Below, piece by piece: positions 1 to 7,420 of a DNA stretch of 12,181 nt; within the stretch, counting starts at the first letter, position 1; each line of letters begins with the position of its first letter. The stretch is taken from NCBI GenBank assembly GCA_024642645.1, contig JAHEAS010000038.1, positions 1 through 12,181 of the forward strand, in the 5' to 3' direction. A program made the translations under genes and the position numbers. The DNA is from Saprospirales bacterium (lineage in GTDB: Bacteria > Bacteroidota > Bacteroidia > Chitinophagales > Saprospiraceae). Under the pieces are notes generated by a model. That model made no database searches. It had not been told where the DNA came from and worked only from the letters and a program-made list of their open reading frames with translations.

Positions 1-629
1 TGTTCGATAACCTTACTTTTGGTTTCCACACCCTCACCATTATTGATGCACTGGGCGTCATCATTACGCAAGAGGTTTTCATGCCCGATGCGCCCGTGCT
101 GCAAATTGATTTGGACGGCCCATACACCGTGCCGCTCGGCAACAGTGTGACGCTTGGTGCTGGTTCTGCTTCACAAATCTCCACCTGGAACTGGTCGCCC
201 CCCGATTACCTCAGCTGCACAGACTGCCCCAACCCGCTCTGTACCCCACGCAACGACATCGTGTACACGATTGCCGTCACGGACCTAAACGGCTGTACGG
301 CGGAGGGTGAGTTGACGGTGTTGGTGGAAAAAGTGGAACAAGTTTACGTGCCGAGTGCTTTCAGCCCCAACAACGATGGCATCAATGACGAGCTGACAGT
401 GTTCGCCGGGCCGCAAGTGGACAAAATCAAAAGCTTTCAGATTTTTGACCGCTGGGGCGAACTGGTCTTCGAATTTTACAATTTTGAGCCAAATGATTTG
501 CAGCTTGGTTGGAACGGCAAGTACAAGGACAAAGAACTTGACCCAGCAGTTTTCGTTTGGTACGCCGAGGTTGTATTTCTGGATGGTCAAGTGCGTTTAT
601 TTAAGGGCGGGGTGAATTTGATAAAGTAA
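1..629 (+). CDS. C-terminal part of a T9SS-exported protein with type B sorting domain (5' end outside window)
   Basis: The reading frame is open from base 3, so the gene begins before the window; 208 residues are visible. Residues of about 55-108 form a module of the kind seen next to such tails, with Cys-rich LSCTDCPNPLC and a strand-rich YTIAVTDLNGC segment (PKD/Ig-like). The last 97 residues match the type B T9SS C-terminal domain (gliding-motility-associated C-terminal domain family): VPSAFSPNNDGIND, then FQIFDRWGELVF, PNDLQLGWNG and a final strand region ending GGVNLIK. In this family the domain directs the protein through the T9SS outer-membrane channel and is then removed or anchored. 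The mature protein is therefore expected to be extracellular or on the cell surface. The enzymatic or adhesive function lies in the missing N-terminal part and cannot be told. The acetyltransferase gene follows after 12 bases. Confidence 0.9.
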   Translation, partial: FDNLTFGFHTLTIIDALGVIITQEVFMPDAPVLQIDLDGPYTVPLGNSVTLGAGSASQISTWNWSPPDYLSCTDCPNPLCTPRNDIVYTIAVTDLNGCTAEGELTVLVEKVEQVYVPSAFSPNNDGINDELTVFAGPQVDKIKSFQIFDRWGELVFEFYNFEPNDLQLGWNGKYKDKELDPAVFVWYAEVVFLDGQVRLFKGGVNLIK

Positions 630-641
630 AAAATACAGCTC

Positions 642-1187
642 GTGCAAGTTTCAACCACCACTATCCTTACGATAAAAAAAGCAGAAGTATCTGACATACC
701 TCAGATGGCGGCAATTATAAACGGCTGCTACCGGGGCGAAGCATCAAAGCAGGGCTGGACGACTGAGGCCGACCTGATTGCTGGGGAAATTCGTACTGAC
801 GAAGCCAACCTGACGGACCTGATGTCCACGGAAACAACTACTTTCCTGAAATGCCTCCACCCCGAAACAGGGCTTGTTGGAACGGTGTATTTGGACAAAC
901 GGGGTGACCGACTCTACCTTGGCATGTTGTCGGTAAACGTGGCGTTGCAGGGGTCGGGAATTGGCAAGCAACTGCTCGCTGCGGCGGAGGAACATGCACG
1001 CACGATGGATTGTCGAGCCATTTTCATGCAAGTTATCCCTGCCCGCAATTCACTGATGGATTGGTATGAACGGCATGGCTACCAAGCCACGGGCGAAAGA
1101 AAACCCTTCGATGGTGACCCTAAGTTCGGGGTGCCGAGGGTGCCATTGGAGTTTGTGATGCTGGAAAAAAAGTTGGGTTGTGTCTAG
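642..1187 (+). CDS. GNAT-family N-acetyltransferase
   Basis: This is a 181-residue protein of the Gcn5-related N-acetyltransferase fold, which moves an acetyl group from acetyl-CoA to an amine. The acetyl-CoA pyrophosphate-binding loop is visible as LQGSGIGKQLL (Q103-G108, the Q/R-x-x-G-x-G pattern) after strand 4 (YLGMLSVNV). Motif B follows as a QVIPARNSLMDWYERHGY segment (residues 130-147), typical of the single-domain family. The substrate cannot be told. The start chosen is GTG at 642, 12 bases after the stop of the upstream gene; no ATG is available near the conserved IKKAEVSDIPQM start of the fold, and no Shine-Dalgarno sequence is seen. It may be cotranscribed with the T9SS cargo gene. 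A strong terminator follows 4 bases after the stop. Confidence 0.88.
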   Translation: MQVSTTTILTIKKAEVSDIPQMAAIINGCYRGEASKQGWTTEADLIAGEIRTDEANLTDLMSTETTTFLKCLHPETGLVGTVYLDKRGDRLYLGMLSVNVALQGSGIGKQLLAAAEEHARTMDCRAIFMQVIPARNSLMDWYERHGYQATGERKPFDGDPKFGVPRVPLEFVMLEKKLGCV

Positions 1188-1191
1188 CCAC

Positions 1192-1232
1192 AAAAAAAGG
1201 CCGTCGGAACTTGCTCCCGACGGCCTTTTTTT
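1192..1232. terminator. Bidirectional intrinsic terminator between convergent genes
   Basis: A perfect 9-bp GC-rich stem (GGCCGTCGG at 1199-1207 with CCGACGGCC at 1217-1225) with a 9-base loop is flanked by A7 on the left (1192-1198) and T7 on the right (1226-1232). The run of paired bases extends to 16 if the A and T tracts pair. It lies between the acetyltransferase gene (+) and the peroxidase gene (-), so it can end transcripts from both sides. Confidence 0.95.
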
Positions 1233-1251
1233 CACCAGATAAATCCATTCA

Positions 1252-2406
1252 TTACTTAAACGGGTCAGCGTAGCGGCTGGCCATGAGGCTTCCCTTGTCG
1301 GTCAACGTTTTCAGGAAAGCAACGAGCGCTTGCTTGTCGTTTTCGTTGAGGTTCAAGTTTTTTGCTTCATCAAAACTTTTCTTCAGGTTTTCATGAAGGT
1401 TTTCGTGGTTTTTGACGCCACTGCTGTAGTGCTCAACAACCTGCTCCAACGTTGCGAAGCGGCCATCGTGCATGTACGGAGCAGTGAGTTCCACATTGCG
1501 GAGCATCGGTACTTTGAACACGCCCATCTCGCTGGGGTTGTGCGAAATTTCACCGATACCTTCGTCGCTATAGGAAAGTTCGAGGCCATTGTTCGCAGCT
1601 ACGATACCAGTTGAAAATGCTACTGCACCGAGGTTGTGGCAGCTTGCACAGTTGGTGTTGTAGATTTCTTTGCCACGGTTTTCTTCAGCAGTGAAGTTTG
1701 TAAATGGGGCTTCTTTGTGGTCATTGCTCCTGATAAGTTCTTGGTCATATTTCGAGTTGAAACAGCCAATGGAGCTGACGAAAGATTGGAGGGCAGTGAG
1801 CATTTTTTCCTCGTTAGTCAGGTAGTTTTGGTTGGGGAAAGCCGCTTCAAAAAGAATCTCGTAGTATTCTTCTTTCAGCAGTTCATCGGCTACTTTGCCG
1901 AGGTCTGTGTTCCCCATTTCCACTGGGTTTTTCATGGTTTCTGCCGATTGCTCCATCACACTGGCAACCCGATTGTCCCAAAACATGCGGGTACCCCCAA
2001 AGCCATAATAGGCGTTGAAACTGGGGAAGGTGCCAAGTGCCAGCGTGTTGCGGGAGGTGCGCTCGGTGGTGACGCCGGGACTGAACTGCTCACCGTCCGT
2101 GAATGCTTTTTCGGCGATATGGCAGGAAGCGCAGTTGACCTCTTTGTTCACCGAAAGTCGTTTATCGTAAAACAGCACCCTTCCGAGGGTAGCCTGTTTG
2201 TTGTCAGCAAATACTTGAAAACCGCCCACGGTTTGCGGAAGTTGCAGGCTGTAATTGTCCACCTCCACAGGAAGGTTGAGGTGCGCCTGGATGACTTTGT
2301 AATGTTCAGGAGAGTAGTTGTGACGAACAGTTTTCTCGTTGTCCTTTAAGCAAGAACTTAGCAAAACGGCCATTGTGGTGGCTAGAAAGAAGAGCTTGGT
2401 TTTCAT
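1252..2406 (-). CDS. Di-haem cytochrome c peroxidase (MauG/CcpA family), predicted lipoprotein
   Basis: The 384-residue product should reduce hydrogen peroxide in the periplasm with electrons from small c-type cytochromes, or act as a MauG-like oxidase. Two CxxCH haem c sites are seen, both CASCH: residues 92-96 and 253-257. Other family marks are LGRVLFYDKRLS (74-85), FWDNR with Trp143, KNPVEMG (159-165) and APYMHDGRF (309-317), whose Met312 may be an axial haem ligand. The start at 2406 was chosen over an in-frame ATG at 2493 because it begins a clear lipoprotein signal: Lys2 and Lys4, a hydrophobic run, then LSSC with Cys19 as the lipidated residue. It is likely tethered to a membrane facing the periplasm. 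It is the last gene of the minus-strand block, set off by 205 bases, so it may have its own promoter. The terminator at 1192-1232 lies downstream. Confidence 0.93.
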   Translation of the reverse strand: MKTKLFFLATTMAVLLSSCLKDNEKTVRHNYSPEHYKVIQAHLNLPVEVDNYSLQLPQTVGGFQVFADNKQATLGRVLFYDKRLSVNKEVNCASCHIAEKAFTDGEQFSPGVTTERTSRNTLALGTFPSFNAYYGFGGTRMFWDNRVASVMEQSAETMKNPVEMGNTDLGKVADELLKEEYYEILFEAAFPNQNYLTNEEKMLTALQSFVSSIGCFNSKYDQELIRSNDHKEAPFTNFTAEENRGKEIYNTNCASCHNLGAVAFSTGIVAANNGLELSYSDEGIGEISHNPSEMGVFKVPMLRNVELTAPYMHDGRFATLEQVVEHYSSGVKNHENLHENLKKSFDEAKNLNLNENDKQALVAFLKTLTDKGSLMASRYADPFK

Positions 2407-2611
2407 AAAATAAAGATTTTGGTGAAAAATAAAGTGGTGGATGGTTTGCATTAAAGCTGACCAAGTGTAAAACGTTGGTAAAAATACTGTCACTTCAACA
2501 GAAATTCTACTGGCAATGTGTGTCTTAACACAATAATATTTTCAAAAATGATTTTTCCAGACAAAACGCTGCGCAAAATAGGGCAGCATGAGTAATAAAT
2601 TTCGCTGAGGA

Positions 2612-3010
2612 CTACCATTCCAGTTCAAACCTTCCTCCTTTGAATCCTTCAATCTCTCGGCGCTCCCGTTTGGTAGGACGGCCAGTGCCCCGCTCCCGAA
2701 CTTCCGCTCCTTGCTTCCCGATGTACCATTCCTTGTACTTGTTCATCTCCTCGACGGGTGTCAGGTTCTCGTAGCATTCCACAGCAATCGTGGCAGATAC
2801 CCGTTTCTCAATCAAGGTTTTGACCAACAATTCCAGGTTAAAGCCGTCCTTTTTCACATAAACCATTTGGCCGACAACCACACTATCGGCAGGTTTTGCG
2901 TTGGCTTCGCCAATGCGCACCTTGCCTGATTTGATGGCATCGGAGGCCAGGGTTCGTGACTTGAAAATGCGGATGCTCCAGAGCCATTTGTCAATTCGGA
3001 CTTTTTCCAT
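2612..3010 (-). CDS. hslR: Hsp15-like S4-domain RNA-binding protein
   Basis: This is a 132-residue protein, about the same length as Escherichia coli Hsp15 (133). An S4 RNA-binding fold fills the N-terminal part, beginning VRIDKWLWSIRIFKSRTLA (residues 4-22) and followed by IKSGKVRIG (26-34). The C-terminal tail is basic, with GRPTKRERREIEGFKGG (110-126) resembling the RPDKKERRDLLRFKHG segment of Hsp15. Known Hsp15 binds free 50S ribosomal subunits carrying a stalled nascent chain and helps recycle them; the same role is inferred here. The start at 3010 is the conserved N-terminus; longer frames upstream run out of frame through the polyphosphate kinase gene. The gap to that gene is 25 bases, so the two are probably cotranscribed. 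Confidence 0.85.
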   Translation of the reverse strand: MEKVRIDKWLWSIRIFKSRTLASDAIKSGKVRIGEANAKPADSVVVGQMVYVKKDGFNLELLVKTLIEKRVSATIAVECYENLTPVEEMNKYKEWYIGKQGAEVRERGTGRPTKRERREIEGFKGGRFELEW

Positions 3011-3035
3011 GTTAGAAGACAGGGCTTTAATAAAT

Positions 3036-3764
3036 TTAAGTTGGGTAAGATAAATCCAAAGCTTCCATTGTCTCGCAAACCTTCTTTGCAACGACATAAT
3101 CACGGTACCAACGATCGTCCACCGGCACGATGGTCCAAGGGATGGTGCTCCAGTTGATGGCATCGGAATAGCAGCGCATGTAATCATCCCAAAGTTTTCG
3201 CTCTTCCCAATCGCCAGCGTTGTGCTTCCAGTGTTTTTCCGGGTCATCAATGCGTTGCTGCAACTGCTTTTGCTGCTCGTCCTTTGAAATGTGCAGGCAA
3301 AACTTGAGCACGGTTGTATGGTTGTCAAATTGGAGGAGCTCCTCAAAGGCATTGATGGCGGCCATGCGGGCCTTCACCCGGTCCTCGTCAATCCATTTGT
3401 GTACCCGTTGGATGAGGATGTCTTCGTAATGCGAGCGGTTGAAGATTCGAATGTCCCCCTTTGAGGGCGCCTGCTGGTGTACCCGCCAGAGGAAGTCATG
3501 CCCAAACTCGATTTCCGTCGGCTTTTTGAAAGCATAAACACTGAGGTTGAACGGGGTGCAGTCCTTGAACACATTTTTGCAGGCACCGTCCTTTCCGCTG
3601 CCGTCCATTCCTTGGAAGATGATGAGCAGCGAGTGCTTTTTTTGCGCCCGCAAAATCTCGTTCAGCTCGCCGATGCGTTCACAGTACTTGTTCGTGAGGT
3701 CTTTGATTTCGCCCTTGTCAGTACCGTTCGGAGGTGTCGTGGATATTTTTGATAAATCTATCAT
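3036..3764 (-). CDS. PPK2-family polyphosphate:nucleotide phosphotransferase
   Basis: The 242-residue protein belongs to the PPK2 family, which transfers phosphate between inorganic polyphosphate and nucleoside mono- or diphosphates. The P-loop is GMDGSGKDG (residues 52-60). The Walker B region is IRIFNRSHYEDIL (105-117), and the lid contains DDPEKHWKHNAGDWEER (173-189). A DDRWYRDY segment (216-223) is typical of the C-terminal part. The FNRSHYED form resembles the group that can phosphorylate both AMP and ADP (class III), but class cannot be settled by eye. It is a single-domain protein, slightly short for the family. The gene lies 25 bases from both the exonuclease gene upstream and the Hsp15-like gene downstream, so the three look like one transcription unit. 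Location should be cytoplasmic. Confidence 0.92.
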   Translation of the reverse strand: MIDLSKISTTPPNGTDKGEIKDLTNKYCERIGELNEILRAQKKHSLLIIFQGMDGSGKDGACKNVFKDCTPFNLSVYAFKKPTEIEFGHDFLWRVHQQAPSKGDIRIFNRSHYEDILIQRVHKWIDEDRVKARMAAINAFEELLQFDNHTTVLKFCLHISKDEQQKQLQQRIDDPEKHWKHNAGDWEERKLWDDYMRCYSDAINWSTIPWTIVPVDDRWYRDYVVAKKVCETMEALDLSYPT

Positions 3765-3789
3765 AATGATGATTTGTTGAAATGGTGAA

Positions 3790-4611
3790 CTATCCCTTTT
3801 TGCGCTGTTCGTGCTCCTTTAGCAATTTACGAATAATGCTTTTGACTTGGACTCCGAAGTCCTTACTCAAAATCCAATTGCCATAATTGGGTTCCATATC
3901 GAATACTTTGAGCACAGGTACGCCAGTGTATTTGCCAAAATTAAAGACGATTTCGCCATGTTCATTGTACTTGAGGCGGTTCGTCACGTCAATATTGTTG
4001 GTGTCCTGCGTAAAGTCGTGCAGCGCCTGCATGTCGTTTACGATGGGCGTCGGTGTGATGTTCCCGTCGTCGTCAAGGTGGTCAACACCTTCATATCGCT
4101 CCAACTGGCCCACGAAAACATCAACAGTGGCTCGCACATCGGCCATGGCATCGTGGGCATCTTCCATTTCTTTTCCGCAATAAAAACGCAATGCGGCTTT
4201 GAGGTTTCGGGGTTCCATTTTGTAAAAAATGCGCTGCACATCCACTAGTCGGCGCTTGTCCACATCAAAATCGAAGCCAGCACGAGCGAACTCCTCCATC
4301 AGCATTGGCACATCAAAGCGGCTGATATTGTAACCAGCCAGGTCCGCATCGCCAATAAAGTCGAAAATTTGCTGCGCAACTTTCTCAAACACGGGCTTGT
4401 TGGCCACGTCCTTCGGTGTGATGCCATGCACGCTCATCGCCTCTGCCCCGATGGGAATACTAGGGTTGATGAGCATTTCCAGCTCCGCTGGCTCCCTACC
4501 ATCCTTGAAGTATTTGATGATGCCGATTTGCAGGATGCGGTCACGGATGACGTTCAGTCCCGTGGATTCCAGGTCGAAGAAACAGAGGTCTTTTTTTAGG
4601 TTGAATTGCAT
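3790..4611 (-). CDS. DEDDh 3'-5' exonuclease (DnaQ/ExoX-like)
   Basis: The 273-residue protein has an N-terminal exonuclease domain of the DnaQ-like superfamily, which removes nucleotides from 3' ends with two metal ions. Catalytic residues fit the DEDDh pattern: Asp13 and Glu15 in FFDLESTGL, Asp100 in NISRFDVPML, and His153 and Asp158 in DAHDAMADV. The C-terminal part (about 222-265) has FNFGKYTGVPV and YGNWILSKDFG, which resembles the small domain found at the end of ExoX-like exonucleases. It is therefore more likely a stand-alone repair or RNA/DNA-trimming nuclease than the replicative proofreading subunit. The start at 4611 puts the first strand (LCFFDLEST) near the N-terminus as usual; an in-frame ATG at 4677 would add 22 residues that are a translated heptamer repeat and is rejected. 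The polyphosphate kinase gene follows after 25 bases. Confidence 0.88.
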   Translation of the reverse strand: MQFNLKKDLCFFDLESTGLNVIRDRILQIGIIKYFKDGREPAELEMLINPSIPIGAEAMSVHGITPKDVANKPVFEKVAQQIFDFIGDADLAGYNISRFDVPMLMEEFARAGFDFDVDKRRLVDVQRIFYKMEPRNLKAALRFYCGKEMEDAHDAMADVRATVDVFVGQLERYEGVDHLDDDGNITPTPIVNDMQALHDFTQDTNNIDVTNRLKYNEHGEIVFNFGKYTGVPVLKVFDMEPNYGNWILSKDFGVQVKSIIRKLLKEHEQRKKG

Positions 4612-4627
4612 AGGGTGTTGTTGTAGT

Positions 4628-4662
4628 AGTTTTGAGTTTTGAGTGGCGAGTTTTGAGTTGGC
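4628..4662. repeat. Heptamer array AGTTTTG, five phased units
   Basis: Five consecutive 7-base units occupy the spacer between ddl and the exonuclease gene: AGTTTTG, AGTTTTG, AGTGGCG, AGTTTTG and AGTTGGC. Three are identical and the rest share the AGT start. The same word makes up the inverted array in the lysS leader at 7421-7499. There is no facing inverted arm here, so this site is half of the structure seen elsewhere. It lies in the leader of the exonuclease gene on the minus strand and is accidentally open for translation, creating a false N-terminal extension. Confidence 0.85.
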
Positions 4663-4682
4663 ACGAAGGAACGACATTTTTT

Positions 4683-5804
4683 CTAAACCCTCGTTCGCTG
4701 CAATGCCCCGTCCCGCTCGTGCCGCTCGATGGCCAGCGTTAGTAGGCTATCAATCAGGTCAGGATACCTCGTTCCAGCTTGCATCCAAAGTTTTGGGTAC
4801 ATGGAGATATTGGTGAAGCCCGGCAAGGTATTCGGCTCGTTGACGAAGACCCGGCCATCTTCCAATAGGAACACATCCATTCTTGCAAGCCCCTCTAAAC
4901 CAAGCACTTGGAACGCTCGCAACGCTGTCTCCCGGATATTTTCCACATCTATTCCAGTGACATTTTCGGCGGGGATGACCACTTTGGCGGCATCCGGTGA
5001 AATGTATTTGCTTTCGTAATCGTAAAACCCTTTTTCCATTACAATCTCCCCAACCCCGCTCACCCGCAGGTCCTCCATGTTGCCGAGCACAGCAGTCTCG
5101 ATTTCCCGGCCTTTTAGCCCTTTTTCCACCAACACTTTTGTGTCAAATTTTAAGGCGACGGCAATTGCCGTCTTGAGTTCTTCCAAATTCTCCGCCTTAC
5201 TCACCCCCACACTACTGCCCATGTTAGCGGGTTTCACGAACATCGGGTAGCCGAGTTGCTCCGCAATGGCTTGATAATCAGGTGTTTCGTGCTTTCGCAA
5301 CATGACCCAGGGTGCCACCAAAATTCCCGCATCTCGCAACAACCGTTTGGTGAAATCCTTGTCCATTCCAACAGATGCGCCGAGGGTATTTGGCCCAACG
5401 AACGGCAATCCGAGTAGTGCCAAAAGCCCTTGCAACGTGCCATCCTCACCAAATGGGCCGTGAATGATGGGGAATACCACGTCAATTTTGGGAAATTGGG
5501 AAATTGGGAAATTGGGAAATTCTGGGGAATCCACGGGCGATTGTACGCTTGGGCGATATTGGATGACTCGTAACTCACCCGGCAGCAGCATCAGTGGCCA
5601 GCCGTTGTTGCCCGTTTCAATACTGGTCAAGGCCATAAACTCATCTTCGGGCAAGTGCAGCCACTGCCCGCTTCGGCTCACGCCGATAACCACAACATCG
5701 TACTTGGCCTTGTCAATTGCCTTGTAGATGTTGCGGGCCGAGTTCATCGAGACTTCGTGCTCCGGAGAGACACCTCCGCAGAGGATGGCGACGGTTTTTT
5801 TCAT
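4683..5804 (-). CDS. ddl: D-alanine--D-alanine ligase
   Basis: The 373-residue enzyme joins two D-alanines with ATP to make the dipeptide for the peptidoglycan stem, in the cytoplasm. The ATP-grasp ligase motifs are clear: GGVSPEHEVS (10-19, Glu15 in the position of the substrate-binding Glu15 of E. coli DdlB), HGPFGEDGTLQG (115-126), VKPANMGSSVGVS (190-202), GFYDYESKYI (259-268), ARMDVFL (307-313) and NEPNTLPGF (322-330). The Tyr in GFYDYESKY argues for D-Ala-D-Ala rather than the D-Ala-D-Lac products of vancomycin-resistance ligases. Residues of about 95-105 (EFPNFPISQFP) are a translated short DNA repeat in a loop just before KIDVVFPIIHG. This enlarges the N-terminal domain without touching catalytic motifs. 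The gene follows lysS by 69 bases, in the same direction. Confidence 0.96.
   Translation of the reverse strand: MKKTVAILCGGVSPEHEVSMNSARNIYKAIDKAKYDVVVIGVSRSGQWLHLPEDEFMALTSIETGNNGWPLMLLPGELRVIQYRPSVQSPVDSPEFPNFPISQFPKIDVVFPIIHGPFGEDGTLQGLLALLGLPFVGPNTLGASVGMDKDFTKRLLRDAGILVAPWVMLRKHETPDYQAIAEQLGYPMFVKPANMGSSVGVSKAENLEELKTAIAVALKFDTKVLVEKGLKGREIETAVLGNMEDLRVSGVGEIVMEKGFYDYESKYISPDAAKVVIPAENVTGIDVENIRETALRAFQVLGLEGLARMDVFLLEDGRVFVNEPNTLPGFTNISMYPKLWMQAGTRYPDLIDSLLTLAIERHERDGALQRTRV
5490..5521. repeat. Four perfect GGGAAATT octamers inside ddl
   Basis: Four exact tandem copies of GGGAAATT lie at 5490-5497, 5498-5505, 5506-5513 and 5514-5521. On the coding (minus) strand they read AATTTCCC and are translated within FPNFPISQFP. 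Eight-base units are not a multiple of three, but three units (24 bases) are, and none of the frames through the array has a stop, so it is tolerated in the gene. It sits at a variable loop of the ligase. Confidence 0.95.
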
Positions 5805-5805
5805 G

Positions 5806-5873
5806 AATTTACGATTTTGGGATTTACGAATTACGATTCAATCGGTCAGAAATCGTAAATCGTAAATCGTAAA
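5806..5873. repeat. Inverted AATCGTA heptamer array between lysS and ddl
   Basis: Three exact AATCGTA heptamers run at 5851-5871 and end next to the lysS stop codon. To the left, 5807-5838 holds degenerate copies of the reverse complement (ATTTACG, ATTTTGG, GATTTAC, GAATTAC). Bases 5823-5838 pair with 5851-5866 over 16 positions with one mismatch, leaving a 12-base loop (5839-5850). In the minus-strand transcript this would be a hairpin directly after lysS and just before ddl. It lacks a GC-rich stem and a clear U-run, so it is not a standard terminator. Confidence 0.85.
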
Positions 5874-7415
5874 CTAAAATACCTCTGGCCGCATCTGCGG
5901 GAAGAACAACACTTCCTGAATGCTTGCCTGCCCCGTGAACAACATCGCCAAACGGTCAATCCCGAAGCCGATGCCTGACATGGGCGGCATCCCGAATTCC
6001 ATCGCACGGAGGAAGTCGTGGTCAATGTACATTGCCTCGTCGTCGCCCCGTTCCATTAGCTTTACCTGATCTTCGAAGCGCTCCCGCTGGTCAATCGGGT
6101 CGTTCAACTCGGTATAGGCATTGGCGATTTCCTTGCCGTTGCAGTACAACTCAAAGCGCTCAACGAGGCCTGGTTTGCTACGGTGCTTTTTCGTCAGCGG
6201 CGACATTTCTACGGGGTGGTCGGTGATGAAGGTCGGCTGGATAAAATGTTTTTCTGCTACCTCACCAAAGAGTTCGTCAATCAACTTGCCACGACCCATG
6301 CTGGGGTCGAGTTCAATGTGATATTTCTTGCAAACTTCCCGAAGGGCGGCCTCGTCCATTTTGCTCACGTCAATACCGCTGTGCTTTTCGATGGCTTCGT
6401 AAATACTCATACGCTTGAATGGCGCTTTGAAACTCAGGATTTTATCCCCAAATGTCACATCTGTCGTGCCGTTAGTATCTATAGCTGCCTTTTCGAGCAG
6501 TTGTTCAGTAGTTTCCATCATCCAGAAATAGTCCTTGTAGGCCACGTAGAATTCGAGGATGGTGAACTCCGGGTTGTGTGTGCGGTCCATGCCCTCGTTG
6601 CGGAAGTTCCGGCTGAACTCATACACCCACTCAAAGCCGCCGACGATGAGGCGCTTGAGGTACAGCTCATTGGCCACCCGCAGGTAAAACGGCACGTCGA
6701 GTGCATTGTGGTGAGTCTTGAAAGGCCGGGCCGCTGCGCCACCTGGGATGGGTTGCAGTACAGGCGTGTCCACCTCCAAGCCACCCCGTTCGTTGAGGAA
6801 ATTGCGGATAGAGGCGACCATTTTTGTCCGTTTTACGAAGGTCTCCTTCACCTCTGGGTTCACGATGAGGTCAACGTAGCGCATACGGTAGCGCAATTCT
6901 GGGTCGGTGAAGGCATCGTGTACGTTGCCTTCCGCATCCCGCTTCACGATGGGGAGTGGACGAAGTGCCTTTGCCAGCAGCGTCAACTCGGTCACGTGGA
7001 TGCTCGTTTCGCCCGTTTTTGTATTGAAAACAAAACCCCTGACGCCAATGAAATCGCCGAGGTCGAGCAATTTTTTTATCAAAACATCGAAAAAAATAAA
7101 ATCCCGCTCACCCTCAGCTCCGTCCGTCCCCATTTCATCCCGCTTCATGTAGAGCTGGATGTTTCCAGTACTGTCCATGATGTTCATGAACATGGCTTTG
7201 CCAGCTTCCCGCTGCGCCATGATGCGGCCAGCAATGCAAACCTGCTGGTAGTTCAGGCGGTTTTTTGTGCCATCTTCCAGCACTTCTTCGGCGTAGTTTG
7301 CCTTTATTTCAGCGGCAGTCACGTTCACAGGGAAAAGCTCAGGCGGATAAGGGTTGATGCCTAAGTCTTTGATTTTCTGCAAGTTGTCACGGCGGACGAG
7401 TTCTTGTTCTGACAT
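5874..7415 (-). CDS. lysS: Lysyl-tRNA synthetase, class II
   Basis: The 513-residue enzyme charges tRNA-Lys with lysine for translation. An N-terminal OB-fold anticodon-binding domain spans roughly residues 58-150 (VCIAGRIMAQREAGKAMFMNI and following strands). The class II catalytic core follows: motif 1 around FLNERGGLEVDTPVLQPIPG (206-225), motif 2 FRNEGMDRTHNPEFT (271-285) and motif 3 GMPPMSGIGFGIDRLAMLF (475-493). The PGGAAARPFKTHHNALD segment (224-240) is a lysine-enzyme signature. Length agrees with E. coli LysS (505). The start at 7415 (MSEQELVRRDNLQKIKDLG) matches the family N-terminus; an in-frame ATG at 7487 would add 24 residues that are translated heptamer repeat and is rejected. 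It is the first gene of the minus-strand block. A promoter is proposed at 7512-7545, which places the inverted heptamer array in its leader. Confidence 0.96.
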   Translation of the reverse strand: MSEQELVRRDNLQKIKDLGINPYPPELFPVNVTAAEIKANYAEEVLEDGTKNRLNYQQVCIAGRIMAQREAGKAMFMNIMDSTGNIQLYMKRDEMGTDGAEGERDFIFFDVLIKKLLDLGDFIGVRGFVFNTKTGETSIHVTELTLLAKALRPLPIVKRDAEGNVHDAFTDPELRYRMRYVDLIVNPEVKETFVKRTKMVASIRNFLNERGGLEVDTPVLQPIPGGAAARPFKTHHNALDVPFYLRVANELYLKRLIVGGFEWVYEFSRNFRNEGMDRTHNPEFTILEFYVAYKDYFWMMETTEQLLEKAAIDTNGTTDVTFGDKILSFKAPFKRMSIYEAIEKHSGIDVSKMDEAALREVCKKYHIELDPSMGRGKLIDELFGEVAEKHFIQPTFITDHPVEMSPLTKKHRSKPGLVERFELYCNGKEIANAYTELNDPIDQRERFEDQVKLMERGDDEAMYIDHDFLRAMEFGMPPMSGIGFGIDRLAMLFTGQASIQEVLFFPQMRPEVF

Positions 7416-7420
7416 TTTCT

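Noticed and set aside
1636..2349. 237-codon open frame on the plus strand
   Set aside because: It is antisense to the peroxidase gene, which has two CxxCH sites and a lipoprotein signal; treated as a shadow.
2407..2493. 29-residue extension of the peroxidase
   Set aside because: The lipoprotein signal starts at 2406; an extension would bury it.
2560..2591. Hairpin GCTGC/GCAGC and a TATTTTGC box on the minus strand upstream of the peroxidase gene
   Set aside because: The stem is only 5 bp and the box is one base short of TAnnTTTG, with no -33 match; too weak to list as a terminator or promoter.
3011..3352. N-terminal extension of the Hsp15-like protein
   Set aside because: The extra 114 codons run out of frame through the 3' part of the PPK2 gene; the S4 family start (MEKVRIDKWLW) fits 3010.
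6183..7364. Long open frame (393 codons) on the plus strand
   Set aside because: It is fully antisense to lysS, whose motifs are unmistakable; its translation has no recognisable family pattern.
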